Made by a program: the position numbers and the translations under genes. A DNA stretch of 64,000 nucleotides from Saprospirales bacterium (GTDB lineage Bacteria > Bacteroidota > Bacteroidia > Chitinophagales > Saprospiraceae): assembly GCA_016711045.1 (NCBI GenBank), contig JADJTT010000006.1, positions 124,001 through 188,000 of the forward strand, given 5' to 3'. Shown piece by piece: positions 1 to 7,522 of this stretch. A model generated the notes under the pieces. That model searched no databases. It was not told the origin of the DNA and saw only the letters and a program-made list of their open reading frames with translations. The number at the start of each line of letters is the position of its first letter. Within the stretch, counting starts at the first letter, position 1.

Positions 1-1194
1 CATGAAATCGGCATATTGCCGTTGCTCCCATCCGTATAAATTGTCGCGGGTATGATAGGATTGCAGGATTTGTTGCACAAACGGAATGGTGAACAGGCCA
101 AACAGGAGGAGGCCTTTCAGTAGCCAAGCCGGGGTGGAGGAGTCTTCGATCCGGTCTACGATCACTCCTAATACGCCGCCTGTGGCGAGGGCTAACAGCG
201 GATATACGGGGATGATATACCAGAACAGCTTGGTCTGAGCAACCGATAAGATCAACAGAAAACTAAGGGCGTTCCACAAAAAGAAAGCCCATTGCATGCG
301 TCGGCTTTTTTCCGGGTCTCGAAAGCTGTACCAAATGGCAAGGGGAACAAATCCGATCCAGGGCCAGAATTCCCCTTCCCACATATTTTTAAAATAGAAA
401 TACCAGGGACCGTGGTGCCCTTCCACGACATTGAGAAAACGTCCGCCCAGTTCGTTTTGCAACACGGCTTCCAGATAGCCGGGGCCAGCCCATTCGCGGC
501 CCAGGTAATAAGCGGCGACTATTCCGATGGAGGCTAATACGGAAAAATAGAAATGTGATTGCCGGAGCAGGGGCAAGAGGTTGCGACTTGCAAGGAGAAA
601 GAGCAACAGCCCGGGGAGGAAGAGGAAAATGACAATACCCTTGGTCAGCACGCCGAGTGTAAAAAACAGCATGGCCAGCCAGAGGCGTCTTCGTTGTTTA
701 TCAGCGGCCGTGGCCCGGATGAAGTAGAAGAGTTGGATCAGGAAAAGCGTACTCCAAAGGGTGAGCAACGCATCGTAATCGCCGGTGCGGGTCGCGTGGT
801 TGGTCACAAATCCAGGGGTGGTGAGCAGCACCAGGCTGCCTGCGAGGGAAGGGATCAGGGATCGGGTTTGCCGCCAGAGGAAGGAGAAAATCGCCAGGAT
901 AGTAGCCAGTCCAGCCAATGCCGAAGGCAGCCGTACGGCCAGCAGGTTGAAGCCCAGTGCTTTCATGTGCAAGGCTTGTATCCAGACTAACAACGGGGGT
1001 TTGGTGCTCCAGAGGTCGGGTTTTCCATCGTAATAGGTAACGAGCCAATTCCCGTTTTGCACCATCTCCAGGGCGCTATTGGCTAACCGTCCTTCGTCGT
1101 AGACGAAAAGAGGAAGCGAATCGAGATGCATGAAGAGTGGAAAAAGAGCCAGGAGCGAAACACCAACGAGGCCTCCCCATTGTGTTTTTTTCAT
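1..1194 (-). CDS. GT39/ArnT-type membrane glycosyltransferase (3' end cut by window)
   Basis: The reverse strand is open from an ATG at 1194 to base 1, giving 398 residues with no stop, so the C-terminus lies outside the window. An N-terminal membrane segment is followed by the acidic YDEGR motif (residues 32-36) in the first periplasmic loop, then WSTKPPLLVW (62-71) and RTGDYDALL (136-144). Many hydrophobic segments follow. This pattern is that of the PMT/ArnT (GT39, GT-C fold) family, which moves sugars from polyprenyl-phosphate donors to lipid or protein at the inner membrane. The acceptor cannot be told. It starts 4 nt after the arginine decarboxylase stop, so the two are probably co-transcribed. 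Confidence 0.8.
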   Translation of the reverse strand, partial: MKKTQWGGLVGVSLLALFPLFMHLDSLPLFVYDEGRLANSALEMVQNGNWLVTYYDGKPDLWSTKPPLLVWIQALHMKALGFNLLAVRLPSALAGLATILAIFSFLWRQTRSLIPSLAGSLVLLTTPGFVTNHATRTGDYDALLTLWSTLFLIQLFYFIRATAADKQRRRLWLAMLFFTLGVLTKGIVIFLFLPGLLLFLLASRNLLPLLRQSHFYFSVLASIGIVAAYYLGREWAGPGYLEAVLQNELGGRFLNVVEGHHGPWYFYFKNMWEGEFWPWIGFVPLAIWYSFRDPEKSRRMQWAFFLWNALSFLLILSVAQTKLFWYIIPVYPLLALATGGVLGVIVDRIEDSSTPAWLLKGLLLFGLFTIPFVQQILQSYHTRDNLYGWEQRQYADFM

Positions 1195-1198
1195 GGTA

Positions 1199-2629
1199 CT
1201 ATTTTTTGCCTGACTTTTGCACGGTTTCGTGGGTGTAGCCAAGGATGCTCAGCATATCTTCCGGTATCTGGGCCCGCTTGTAGAGGCTATCGACCAGGTT
1301 GCCCTGCTCGTCTTTATACAACAGGACGTGCTGGGGAGAGGGGATCAGGCAGTGCTTGATGCCGCCATAGCCACTCAGTGCATCCTGGTAGGCGCCGGTA
1401 TGAAAGAAGCCCAGGTATAGCGTTTCGGGGTCGTCTTTTGGGAAAATGGGCAGGTAGACCTGACTTTCATGGATCTCGGAGTTGTAGTAGTCGGAGTTGT
1501 CGCAACTCAGTCCGCCGATGTTCACCCGTCCGTATTCGTTGTGCCACTTGTTGATAGGCAAGAGGATAAAACGCTCTCCGATACCCCAGGAGTCGGGGAG
1601 GGTATTCATGAGAGAATTGTCGATCATGTACCACAACTCCGCATCGTTCTGTTGCTTACGGCCGATCACAGAGAAGATGGTGGCGCCACTTTCCCCGACA
1701 GTGTATTTGCCGAATTCGGTGAAAATATCGGGCTCAGGCACCTCCGATTCTTCGCAAGCTTCCATGATGAGGTTGACGATCTCTTTCACCATGTATTTGT
1801 AGTCGAACTCCGAGCCGAGCGAATTGCGGATCGGCATTCCGCCCCCGATATTGATCGCTTTAAGATCAGGGCAGATTGCACGCAGATCCCCGTAAAGTTT
1901 AACGGCTTTCTTGAGCTCCCCCCAGTAGTAGAGGCTGTCCTTGATGCCCGTATCCACGAAAAAGTGCAGCATCTTGAGCTTGAACTTCGGATTTCCGGCG
2001 ATCTTTTCATTATAGAAATTGATGACCTCCGAATTGCGGATACCCAGGCGGGAGGTATAGAACTCAAAATTGGGCTCTTCTTCAGTAGCCACCCGGATAC
2101 CAATATTGCAGGTGCCTTTGACCATCTCCTCGAAGAACCGGACCTCGTCGATGTTGTCCATCACAGGAATGACGTTTTTGAAACCGTCGTTGATGAGGTC
2201 GGCAAGCTTTTGAGCGTATTCCCTCGGTTTGAACCCGTTGGCAATGATGGTAATATTCTTATCGATCCTACCCTCCTTATAGAGGCTGCGGATGATATCG
2301 ACATCAAAGGAAGAGGAGGTTTCCAGGTCTGCGCCGTTTTTGAGTACCTCGTTCAGCACGAAGCTGAAGTGGCAGGTCTTGGTACAGTAGCAATATCGGT
2401 AATCGCCACTATACCCCATAGAGCGCATAGCCCGGGTAAAGAGGTTCTTGGCGCGCTTGATCTGCGAACCGATCTTGGGCAAGTAGGTGAGCTTCAATGG
2501 AGTGCCGTACTTTTTAATAAGGTACATCAAAGGCACACCGTTGAATACGAGGTTGCCGTCTTCGATGTCAAAGCCTTCCTGTGGAAAGTAGAAGGTTTGG
2601 TCGATGAGGTCAAAATACCGGTTGGTCAT
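1199..2629 (-). CDS. speA: Biosynthetic arginine decarboxylase, PLP fold III
   Basis: 476 residues, the usual length of the Bacteroidota arginine decarboxylase, which converts arginine to agmatine for polyamine synthesis. An alanine-racemase-type barrel carries the PLP lysine in YCYCTKTCHF (Lys84) and a phosphate-binding glycine run in AINIGGGMP; the C-terminal part has the beta domain. It is much shorter than the enterobacterial SpeA. A TAnnTTTG promoter element lies about 90 nt upstream. No agmatinase or agmatine deiminase is in the window, so the fate of agmatine is not visible. The gene reads into the GT39-type gene with a 4-nt gap. The family call is firm; arginine rather than another basic amino acid as substrate rests on family resemblance. 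Confidence 0.88.
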   Translation of the reverse strand: MTNRYFDLIDQTFYFPQEGFDIEDGNLVFNGVPLMYLIKKYGTPLKLTYLPKIGSQIKRAKNLFTRAMRSMGYSGDYRYCYCTKTCHFSFVLNEVLKNGADLETSSSFDVDIIRSLYKEGRIDKNITIIANGFKPREYAQKLADLINDGFKNVIPVMDNIDEVRFFEEMVKGTCNIGIRVATEEEPNFEFYTSRLGIRNSEVINFYNEKIAGNPKFKLKMLHFFVDTGIKDSLYYWGELKKAVKLYGDLRAICPDLKAINIGGGMPIRNSLGSEFDYKYMVKEIVNLIMEACEESEVPEPDIFTEFGKYTVGESGATIFSVIGRKQQNDAELWYMIDNSLMNTLPDSWGIGERFILLPINKWHNEYGRVNIGGLSCDNSDYYNSEIHESQVYLPIFPKDDPETLYLGFFHTGAYQDALSGYGGIKHCLIPSPQHVLLYKDEQGNLVDSLYKRAQIPEDMLSILGYTHETVQKSGKK

Positions 2630-2715
2630 TCTTCAGAAATGGATGATTTTGTTGTGGGAACAAATGGCTTCAATCCGGCAAAATCCTTGAAGTCCAAGGG
2701 CTTTTTAGATGTGGG

Positions 2716-2723
2716 CAAAGTTA
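2716..2723 (-). promoter_or_regulatory. Bacteroidota -7 element upstream of arginine decarboxylase
   Basis: On the minus strand this reads TAACTTTG, an exact match to TAnnTTTG. It lies about 87 nt before the decarboxylase start. A TTGAC sits upstream, but at a spacing shorter than the usual 19-21 nt, so the -33 part is weak. Confidence 0.45.
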
Positions 2724-2808
2724 TTGGAAATTGTCAATATTTAAACATTCCCTCCCAATTAAGTTAGCTGACAAGATTAATTAACTCAAGTTAAGCCTAT
2801 AAAATGGA

Positions 2809-2993
2809 GGAGGTGAAGAGCATCTCGCTTCGCTCGATGGTGAAGAACACCCGATTGCATCGGCTGGTGAAGAGCCACACCTGTGGTGTGGGTGAAGAGT
2901 AATCATTCACCATTCGACATAGTCGAATGCTTTTCACCCCTGACAAAGTCAGGGCTCTTCACCATCGAGCGAAGCGAGATGTTCTTCACCTTT
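2809..2993. repeat. Array of six small hairpins punctuated by GGTGAAGAG, forming a large inverted repeat
   Basis: The gap 2630-3111 holds no gene. It contains six hairpin-like units separated by GGTGAAGAG or its complement CTCTTCACC. Units include CCGAT-tgc-ATCGG, CCACAC..GTGTGG, CATTCGAC-ata-GTCGAATG and CCCTGAC-aaa-GTCAGGG. The first and last units are complements of one another (2812-2845 against 2956-2990, about one mismatch), so the whole block can also fold as one long stem. The first three spacers run in one direction and the last three in the other. The rest of the gap holds only the flanking promoters. No repeat-spacer regularity of a CRISPR is present. Confidence 0.85.
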
Positions 2994-3073
2994 TACCCCA
3001 GATTTTGTTGGTATTTCCAACATCGGTTATAAGTTATTTTCATAGAACTAATCTAAATAAGGCTTTGTGTGTT

Positions 3074-3081
3074 TACTTTTG
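3074..3081 (+). promoter_or_regulatory. Bacteroidota -7 element for the nfu gene
   Basis: TACTTTTG, an exact TAnnTTTG match, 30 nt before the start codon. The same 13-mer TACTTTTGTAAAG occurs at 56491, also just upstream of a gene. No good -33 TTTG is seen at the usual spacing. Confidence 0.55.
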
Positions 3082-3111
3082 TAAAGTGGATCAATAAAAA
3101 AATCTTACGAG

Positions 3112-3735
3112 ATGGAAAACACGGATAATACGACTGCAAAGAGCCCGGTGCTGCTCTACACTGAACAGACTCCCAACCCGGAATCACTCAAATTTGTGAC
3201 TAACCGCATGCTGTTTCACGGCACGGCAGATTTCCGCGAAGAGGGCCTTGCGAACGAATGGTCGCCTATGGCTGCAGAGTTGTTTGCCTTTCCCTATGTG
3301 AAAGGTGTCTATATCAGCAATAACTTCGTCACCGTTACCAAAGAATTCAACTATGGGTGGGAAGATATCATGCTGAAACTGAAGGATTTCATCAAAAATT
3401 ACGTGGAAGCAGAGAAACTCATCGTCACAGATGGTTTTGCGGAAGCCATGCAACAGATCGAACAGGAACGTGGAGCCGGGTATGAGTATTCCGACGAAGA
3501 CGCCGAGATCGTCACAAGGGTAAAGGACCTGATCGAGACCTATGTAAAACCGGCCGTAGAAATGGACGGCGGCAATATCGAATTCAAATCTTACGACAAC
3601 GGGACGGTATGCGTGATCATGCAGGGTTCCTGCAGTGGTTGTCCCTCCTCTACCGTCACTCTCAAGGCGGGCATCGAAGGCATGCTCAAGCGCATGATCC
3701 CCGAGGTGAAAGAGGTTGTTTCTGAAATGGGATAA
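3112..3735 (+). CDS. nfuA: Nfu-type iron-sulfur cluster scaffold protein
   Basis: 207 residues. The N-terminal half (about 13-100) is the Nfu N-terminal domain, recognisable from TEQTPNPESLKFV and the ISNNFVTVTK segment. The C-terminal half (about 125-205) is the NifU C-terminal domain with the cluster-binding CSGCPSS motif near residue 180. Such proteins carry 4Fe-4S clusters to apo-targets in the cytoplasm. The gene stands alone, preceded by a good -7 element and ended by a perfect hairpin shared with the convergent gene. Whether it is orthologous to E. coli NfuA (whose N-terminal domain differs) is uncertain; it resembles the NFU1 layout more. Confidence 0.88.
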   Translation: MENTDNTTAKSPVLLYTEQTPNPESLKFVTNRMLFHGTADFREEGLANEWSPMAAELFAFPYVKGVYISNNFVTVTKEFNYGWEDIMLKLKDFIKNYVEAEKLIVTDGFAEAMQQIEQERGAGYEYSDEDAEIVTRVKDLIETYVKPAVEMDGGNIEFKSYDNGTVCVIMQGSCSGCPSSTVTLKAGIEGMLKRMIPEVKEVVSEMG

Positions 3736-3741
3736 ATGGCA

Positions 3742-3779
3742 TTAAATAAGAATAGCGCATTTGCGCTATTCTTATTTAA
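3742..3779. terminator. Perfect 18-bp hairpin, likely bidirectional terminator
   Basis: Left arm 3742-3759, 2-nt centre, right arm 3762-3779, fully complementary, AT-rich at the base and GC-rich at the tip. It lies between convergent genes and contains the stop codon of the minus-strand gene (3772-3774). A/T runs flank both sides. Confidence 0.75.
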
Positions 3780-4347
3780 AAATAAACCGTGCGGATTGAA
3801 ACCGCAGGTCAATTGCGGGATTATCCGGATCGTCGAAGAAGAAGAAGACAAGGATAGTACCGCGTTCCTCTTTATGGAGGACCAGCAGTTCTCCGAATCT
3901 ACGCTCGGCCACCAGGTTCTTGGGCGTAAAAAAATACACCACCCCCCAATCGGCATTAAATTCGGCTAGTTCTTTCGTGCCCAGCGAAAGCAGGGTCATG
4001 GGCACGTCCTCGGCATTAGTAGCTACGTGTGTAGCGATCCGGGCGGCCAAGATGTGGGGATATTGACTTTCCCAGTCGTCCTTCTGATAAGGCATAGCCA
4101 GGTAACGGATTTCCATTTTTTCACTGCGGGATCCAATAGCGTAGTCACACGTCTGAAAATCATCAGGGTGAGTTGGACGTACGCGGTAGTCGCTGTCCAG
4201 AGGGAGATATACCTCGACTTGCATGCTTCGGAGCTTTTCCTGAAGGAATGCCGGGAAGTCCAGGGGCTGGCCGTACAAAGGCCAAAACTGGAGGGCCAGG
4301 ATCCCAACAGACACGCTTAACACCTGTAAATAGCTCGGCCTTCTCAA
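3772..4347 (-). CDS. Hypothetical secreted protein
   Basis: 191 residues, no family recognised. Residues 1-27 look like a signal peptide (RR, then a hydrophobic stretch ending in LYGQ). The rest is a mixed alpha/beta sequence with one cysteine and a run of phenylalanines near the C-terminus (VFFFFDD). The apparent start is TTG at 4347; a GTG eight codons later is an alternative. It follows the sigma/anti-sigma pair on the same strand with a 52-nt gap, so it may be the third gene of that operon. Its stop codon is inside the terminator hairpin. Confidence 0.6.
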   Translation of the reverse strand: MRRPSYLQVLSVSVGILALQFWPLYGQPLDFPAFLQEKLRSMQVEVYLPLDSDYRVRPTHPDDFQTCDYAIGSRSEKMEIRYLAMPYQKDDWESQYPHILAARIATHVATNAEDVPMTLLSLGTKELAEFNADWGVVYFFTPKNLVAERRFGELLVLHKEERGTILVFFFFDDPDNPAIDLRFQSARFIFK

Positions 4348-4399
4348 GGCTTGCCGGATTTGGAGGGTTGAAAATAAATAGGGTTAGGGGAGGAAGGAC

Positions 4400-4642
4400 T
4401 TATGCAGGAGCGATGCCGATCTTTTCTTTAATGGAGTCTATCAGTGCGGGCGAAACTTTTCGGCGTTGAACCCGGCTTTTAATGAATTCGCGGAAGGACC
4501 TTTCTTTACTTAAATATTCCATGTAGCTTGGATTAGACCGCAATTCCTGGAGCAATTTATTTTCGTCTTCGTTTGATATTTCGTGGTCCAGGTACAAGTT
4601 CATCAGGCGGTAAAAATCCTGTTGGTCATGCGAATTTCTCAT
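4400..4642 (-). CDS. Small anti-sigma factor-like protein lacking zinc ligands
   Basis: 80 residues from ATG 4642. The sequence FYRLMNLYLDHEISNEDENK followed by helices and RSFREFIKSRVQRRKVSP resembles the RsrA/ChrR-type zinc anti-sigma domain (LYLDGELS... then a sigma-binding helix). In that family the helix junction carries HxxxCxxC; here the three positions are E33, N37 and Y40, so zinc cannot be bound this way. It lies 231 nt downstream of the ECF sigma gene on the same strand. A longer in-frame start exists (4750) but its first 36 residues are proline/cysteine-rich and unlike the family. Role as anti-sigma is inferred from context and pattern. Confidence 0.65.
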   Translation of the reverse strand: MRNSHDQQDFYRLMNLYLDHEISNEDENKLLQELRSNPSYMEYLSKERSFREFIKSRVQRRKVSPALIDSIKEKIGIAPA

Positions 4643-4873
4643 TTTACTGCAACTTTTTTTGTCCACTTGGCCACTGTTGTTGCGCAAAAAATCGCTCGGG
4701 GCTACCGGGCAAGGCGGTACAGCACCTGCCAGAAATGCCTCCTCCCACAAATGGTGGAATGAGGCATAAGGCAGTATCCTGTAGTCTTTTGAGTAGCGGA
4801 TATGAAAATGGTATTTTCATCGAACGGATGTCTTTGCGTTTACCAGCAGGGCCGTTGGGCCGTGGGTTAAAAA

Positions 4874-5464
4874 TTAGGAACGCTTATCTTCATAGCCGAG
4901 TTTCTCGGCGTAGTCTCGCAAGGTTTCCTTGAGCATGTTCCGTGCCCGGTGCAGTCGCGAGCGGACCGTACCGATCGGAATGTCAATGATCTTGGCGATC
5001 TCTTCATACGTAAAACCTTCGATGTCGCAGAGCAGGATAACGGTGCGAAAGTCGACCGGCAGCGAGTTTAAAGCAATGGTCACTTCATCGCCCATCATAC
5101 TTTGGAACATCTCTTCACGCAGATCCATGTAGCTGGAATACGAAGAATCATCTTCGTCCTGATAGGCGACAATTTCTTCGTAATCTACTTTCGTAGGCTG
5201 TTTGCTCTTTTTGCGGTATTCGTTGATGAAGGCATTCTTCAGAATTTTGAACAACCAGGCTTTGGCGTTCGTGCCTTCCTTATAGCTCTCGATAAAGCGA
5301 AATGCTTTCAAATAGGTGTCCTGCACCAGATCGTTCGAGTTTTCGTCGTCGTACGTAAGGTGGAACGCAAAGTTGTACAATGCGTCCATCTGAGGAAGGA
5401 ACTCCTCCCGGAAGATCCTGTCCTTCTGCTCCTGAGATAATATTTTGTCATCCATCACTATCAT
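4874..5464 (-). CDS. ECF-type sigma-70 family RNA polymerase sigma factor
   Basis: 196 residues. Region 2 is visible at about residues 28-95 (ALYNFAFHLTYDDENSNDLV, then AWLFKILKNAFINEYRKK) and region 4 at about 130-185 (LPVDFRTVILLCDIEGFTYE, the helix-turn-helix with GTVRSRLHRARNML). The acidic linker is rich in D, E and S. It directs RNA polymerase to a regulon that cannot be read from the window. Two starts are possible (ATG 5464 or 5455). The anti-sigma-like gene follows on the same strand, the usual arrangement for sigma/anti-sigma pairs. Confidence 0.9.
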   Translation of the reverse strand: MIVMDDKILSQEQKDRIFREEFLPQMDALYNFAFHLTYDDENSNDLVQDTYLKAFRFIESYKEGTNAKAWLFKILKNAFINEYRKKSKQPTKVDYEEIVAYQDEDDSSYSSYMDLREEMFQSMMGDEVTIALNSLPVDFRTVILLCDIEGFTYEEIAKIIDIPIGTVRSRLHRARNMLKETLRDYAEKLGYEDKRS

Positions 5465-5553
5465 AAAGATAGAATTTTTTCGACCTGGTACAAATGGGTA
5501 AACTCTATCTGGCGGGAATTGGTTCCGGAGGTTTGAAATTTTTTAGTGTTCAA

Positions 5554-5608
5554 TTTTCAGTGTTCAATTTTCAGTTGTCCCTTTTAACTGAAAATTGAAC
5601 ACTGAAAA
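5554..5608. repeat. 23-bp perfect inverted repeat of the ACTGAAAATT family
   Basis: Left arm 5554-5576 and right arm 5586-5608 are exact complements with a 9-nt loop. The right arm ends at the base before the kynureninase stop codon. The words (ACTGAAAATT, TTCAATTTTCAG) recur in the composite repeat at 12385-12539. It may end kynU transcription. Confidence 0.75.
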
Positions 5609-6871
5609 TTAAAAACTATTGTTTCCCAAGAGCTGTCCAAGTTGCCACACATCCTCAAAACTAGTATACATCGGCACCGGCGCCAGGCGGATGACATTCG
5701 GTTCCCGCCAGTCGCACATGACGCCGTGTTGAGATAGGTAATCGAATAGCTCGCGGCCGTGGCTGTCGGTGAGGATCGAAAGCTGACAACCCCGTTGATC
5801 GGGGTCGCGGGGGGTGAGGAGATGGTAGTGGTGTCCCGCCTGGTTGAGCTCGTCGAGGATGAATTCGAGGTAGGCGGTGAGCCGCAAGCTTTTTTCGCGG
5901 AGGGCCGGCATACCTGCTTGAGCAAATAGATCGAGACTGGCCTTATGGGCAGCAAAACTGAAGATCTGGGCATTGCTCAACTGCCACCCCGCTGCGCCGC
6001 GCATGGGATGGAAACCTTTCTTCATGAGAAAACGGTGCTCCTCGTCATGTCCCCACCAGCCGGCAAAACGCGGCAGATCGGGATTGTGGGCATGGCGCTT
6101 GTGCACGAAGGCGCCGCTGGGTCCGCCAGGACCGGAGTTGAGGTATTTGTAGCTGCACCAGACCGCAAAATCGGGTCCCCAGTCGTGGAGTTTCAGTGGC
6201 AGGTTGCCGGCGGCATGCGCCAGGTCAAATCCGACATAAGCCCCTGCCCGGTGCCCGGCCTCGGTGATAGCCGCCAGGTCGAAGAACTGGCCGGTATAGT
6301 AGTTCACGCCACCGAATAGGACCAGCGCGGTTGACGCGCCGGTTTCTTCGATCACCCGCAAAATATCTTCCGTACGGAGATTTTCCTCTCCTTCCCGGGG
6401 CGCTACTTCCACAATGGCGGTATCGGGGTCAAACCCGTGGTAGCGCACCTGGGTCTCCACGGCATATTGATCGGACGGGAACGCGCCCGCTTCCATGATA
6501 ATCTTGTACCGCTCTTTTATCGGCCGGTAGAAACTGACCATCATCAAATGCAGGTTGGTGGTCAGGGTGTTCATCACCACGACTTCTTCGGGATTGGCCC
6601 CCACCACATTAGCCGTTTGTTCCGCGAGGAATTTATGGTAATACATCCAGGGCATTTCTCCGCGAAAATGCCCCTCCACGGCGTGGGTACGCCAGTGCTC
6701 GAGTTCGTGCAGCAAGGCTTGCTCGACGCCCTTGGGTTGTAACCCCAGGGAGTTTCCACAAAAATAGAGTACGTCTTTCCCATCATGTTGGGGGAAATAA
6801 AATTGGTCGCGGTACGCGCGGAGTGGGTCGGCCTGATCCTGGGTGCGGGCGTAGGTAAGGGTATTGTTCAT
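5609..6871 (-). CDS. kynU: Kynureninase
   Basis: 420 residues from ATG 6871. PLP fold-I enzyme that cleaves kynurenine to anthranilate and alanine (or 3-hydroxykynurenine to 3-hydroxyanthranilate). Visible marks: FCGNSLGLQP near residue 37, DLAHAAGNLPL (cofactor Asp region), the PLP lysine in CSYKYLNSGPGG, GWWGHD, and a C-terminal DWREPNVIRLAPVP. An in-frame start at 6913 exists, but its added residues come from repeat DNA (TTCACCC family), so the inner ATG is preferred. A TAnnTTTG element lies about 90 nt upstream. No other kynurenine-pathway gene is adjacent. Confidence 0.92.
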   Translation of the reverse strand: MNNTLTYARTQDQADPLRAYRDQFYFPQHDGKDVLYFCGNSLGLQPKGVEQALLHELEHWRTHAVEGHFRGEMPWMYYHKFLAEQTANVVGANPEEVVVMNTLTTNLHLMMVSFYRPIKERYKIIMEAGAFPSDQYAVETQVRYHGFDPDTAIVEVAPREGEENLRTEDILRVIEETGASTALVLFGGVNYYTGQFFDLAAITEAGHRAGAYVGFDLAHAAGNLPLKLHDWGPDFAVWCSYKYLNSGPGGPSGAFVHKRHAHNPDLPRFAGWWGHDEEHRFLMKKGFHPMRGAAGWQLSNAQIFSFAAHKASLDLFAQAGMPALREKSLRLTAYLEFILDELNQAGHHYHLLTPRDPDQRGCQLSILTDSHGRELFDYLSQHGVMCDWREPNVIRLAPVPMYTSFEDVWQLGQLLGNNSF

Positions 6872-6880
6872 GATAAGTGA

Positions 6881-6946
6881 GCAGTGAGCAGTGAAGCGTG
6901 AAGGGGCAGGCATATCTCTTCACCCTTCACGCTTCACCCTTCACTT
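6881..6946. repeat. TTCACCC-family inverted repeat
   Basis: GTGAAGCGTGAAGGG on the left pairs with CCCTTCACGCTTCAC on the right (15 bp). The heptamer TTCACCC and variants also occur at 10437-10467 and 49197-49259, and GGTGAAGAG punctuates the array at 2809-2993. It sits in the 5' leader of kynU. Confidence 0.7.
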
Positions 6947-6954
6947 TTTTTTTG

Positions 6955-6962
6955 CAAATATA
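6955..6962 (-). promoter_or_regulatory. Bacteroidota -7 element upstream of kynU
   Basis: Minus strand TATATTTG, exact TAnnTTTG. It is separated from the kynU ATG by the repeat at 6881-6946, so the transcript leader would contain that hairpin. Confidence 0.45.
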
Positions 6963-6980
6963 AGGGGTCAATTGGAAAGC

Positions 6981-7472
6981 TCATTGAAACAAATCCCCTT
7001 GCCGGGCAAAACTCAGGGGGTTTTCCAGCTCAAGGAGCTGCCGTTTGACGGCGAGTCCGTAGAAGTAGCCTTGCAACTCGCCTGTCTTGGCGATAACGCG
7101 GTGGCAAGGCACCACAATGGCGATGGGGTTGTGGGCGTTGGCTTGCCCTACCGCCCTCACCGCTTTTGGGTTGCCGAGTTTGTCGGCGATGGCGAGATAG
7201 GAAGTGGTGTGGCCGTAGGGAATTTCCAGCAGCGCTTTCCACACTTCCTGGTGAAACTCCGGCTCCCCCGACCAGTCCAGGGGGAGTTTGAATTCCTGGC
7301 GTTTTCCTTCGAAATATTCCGTCAATTGCTGCATACAATTGTCCAGCAGATCGGGCATGGGGTCCGAGTCCTTTCCCTTCCGATCTACCTTCCTGATGCT
7401 GCGGATGCCCCGGAGGGTCGCGGTGATCTCCAGGATGCCGATAGGTGAGGTGCAGTATGCCTTGGATTCCAT
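6981..7472 (-). CDS. ogt: Methylated-DNA--[protein]-cysteine S-methyltransferase
   Basis: 163 residues. The C-terminal DNA-binding domain holds the acceptor cysteine in VPCHRVI (Cys123), the arginine finger region NPKAVRAVGQANAHNP, and the helix FHQEVWKALLEIPYGHTTSY. The N-terminal ribonuclease-like domain is short, as in Ogt/MGMT rather than Ada. It transfers methyl or alkyl groups from O6-alkylguanine in DNA to itself. A second, cysteine-less family member (Atl) is at 56139-56471. It is monocistronic or follows the T9SS gene, from which a hairpin separates it. Confidence 0.92.
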   Translation of the reverse strand: MESKAYCTSPIGILEITATLRGIRSIRKVDRKGKDSDPMPDLLDNCMQQLTEYFEGKRQEFKLPLDWSGEPEFHQEVWKALLEIPYGHTTSYLAIADKLGNPKAVRAVGQANAHNPIAIVVPCHRVIAKTGELQGYFYGLAVKRQLLELENPLSFARQGDLFQ

Positions 7473-7482
7473 AAAATTTGCT

Positions 7483-7518
7483 AAATGAGGAGGTAGCGCA
7501 AAAGCTACCTCCTCATTT
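7483..7518 (-). terminator. 15-bp hairpin terminator after the T9SS gene
   Basis: Arms 7483-7497 and 7504-7518 pair perfectly around a 6-nt loop. It lies between two minus-strand genes, 5 nt after the upstream gene's stop. The T-run is stronger on the plus side, so its use as a minus-strand terminator is moderate. Confidence 0.6.
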
Positions 7519-7522
7519 TTTA

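Noticed and set aside
1469..2767. A 432-codon open frame on the plus strand opposite arginine decarboxylase
   Set aside because: It is an antisense shadow of a clear PLP enzyme; its composition has no domain or start signal.
2809..2993. CRISPR array
   Set aside because: Units are palindromes of differing sequence with 9-bp punctuation and a direction switch; no constant repeat of 23-40 bp and no spacers, and no cas genes nearby.
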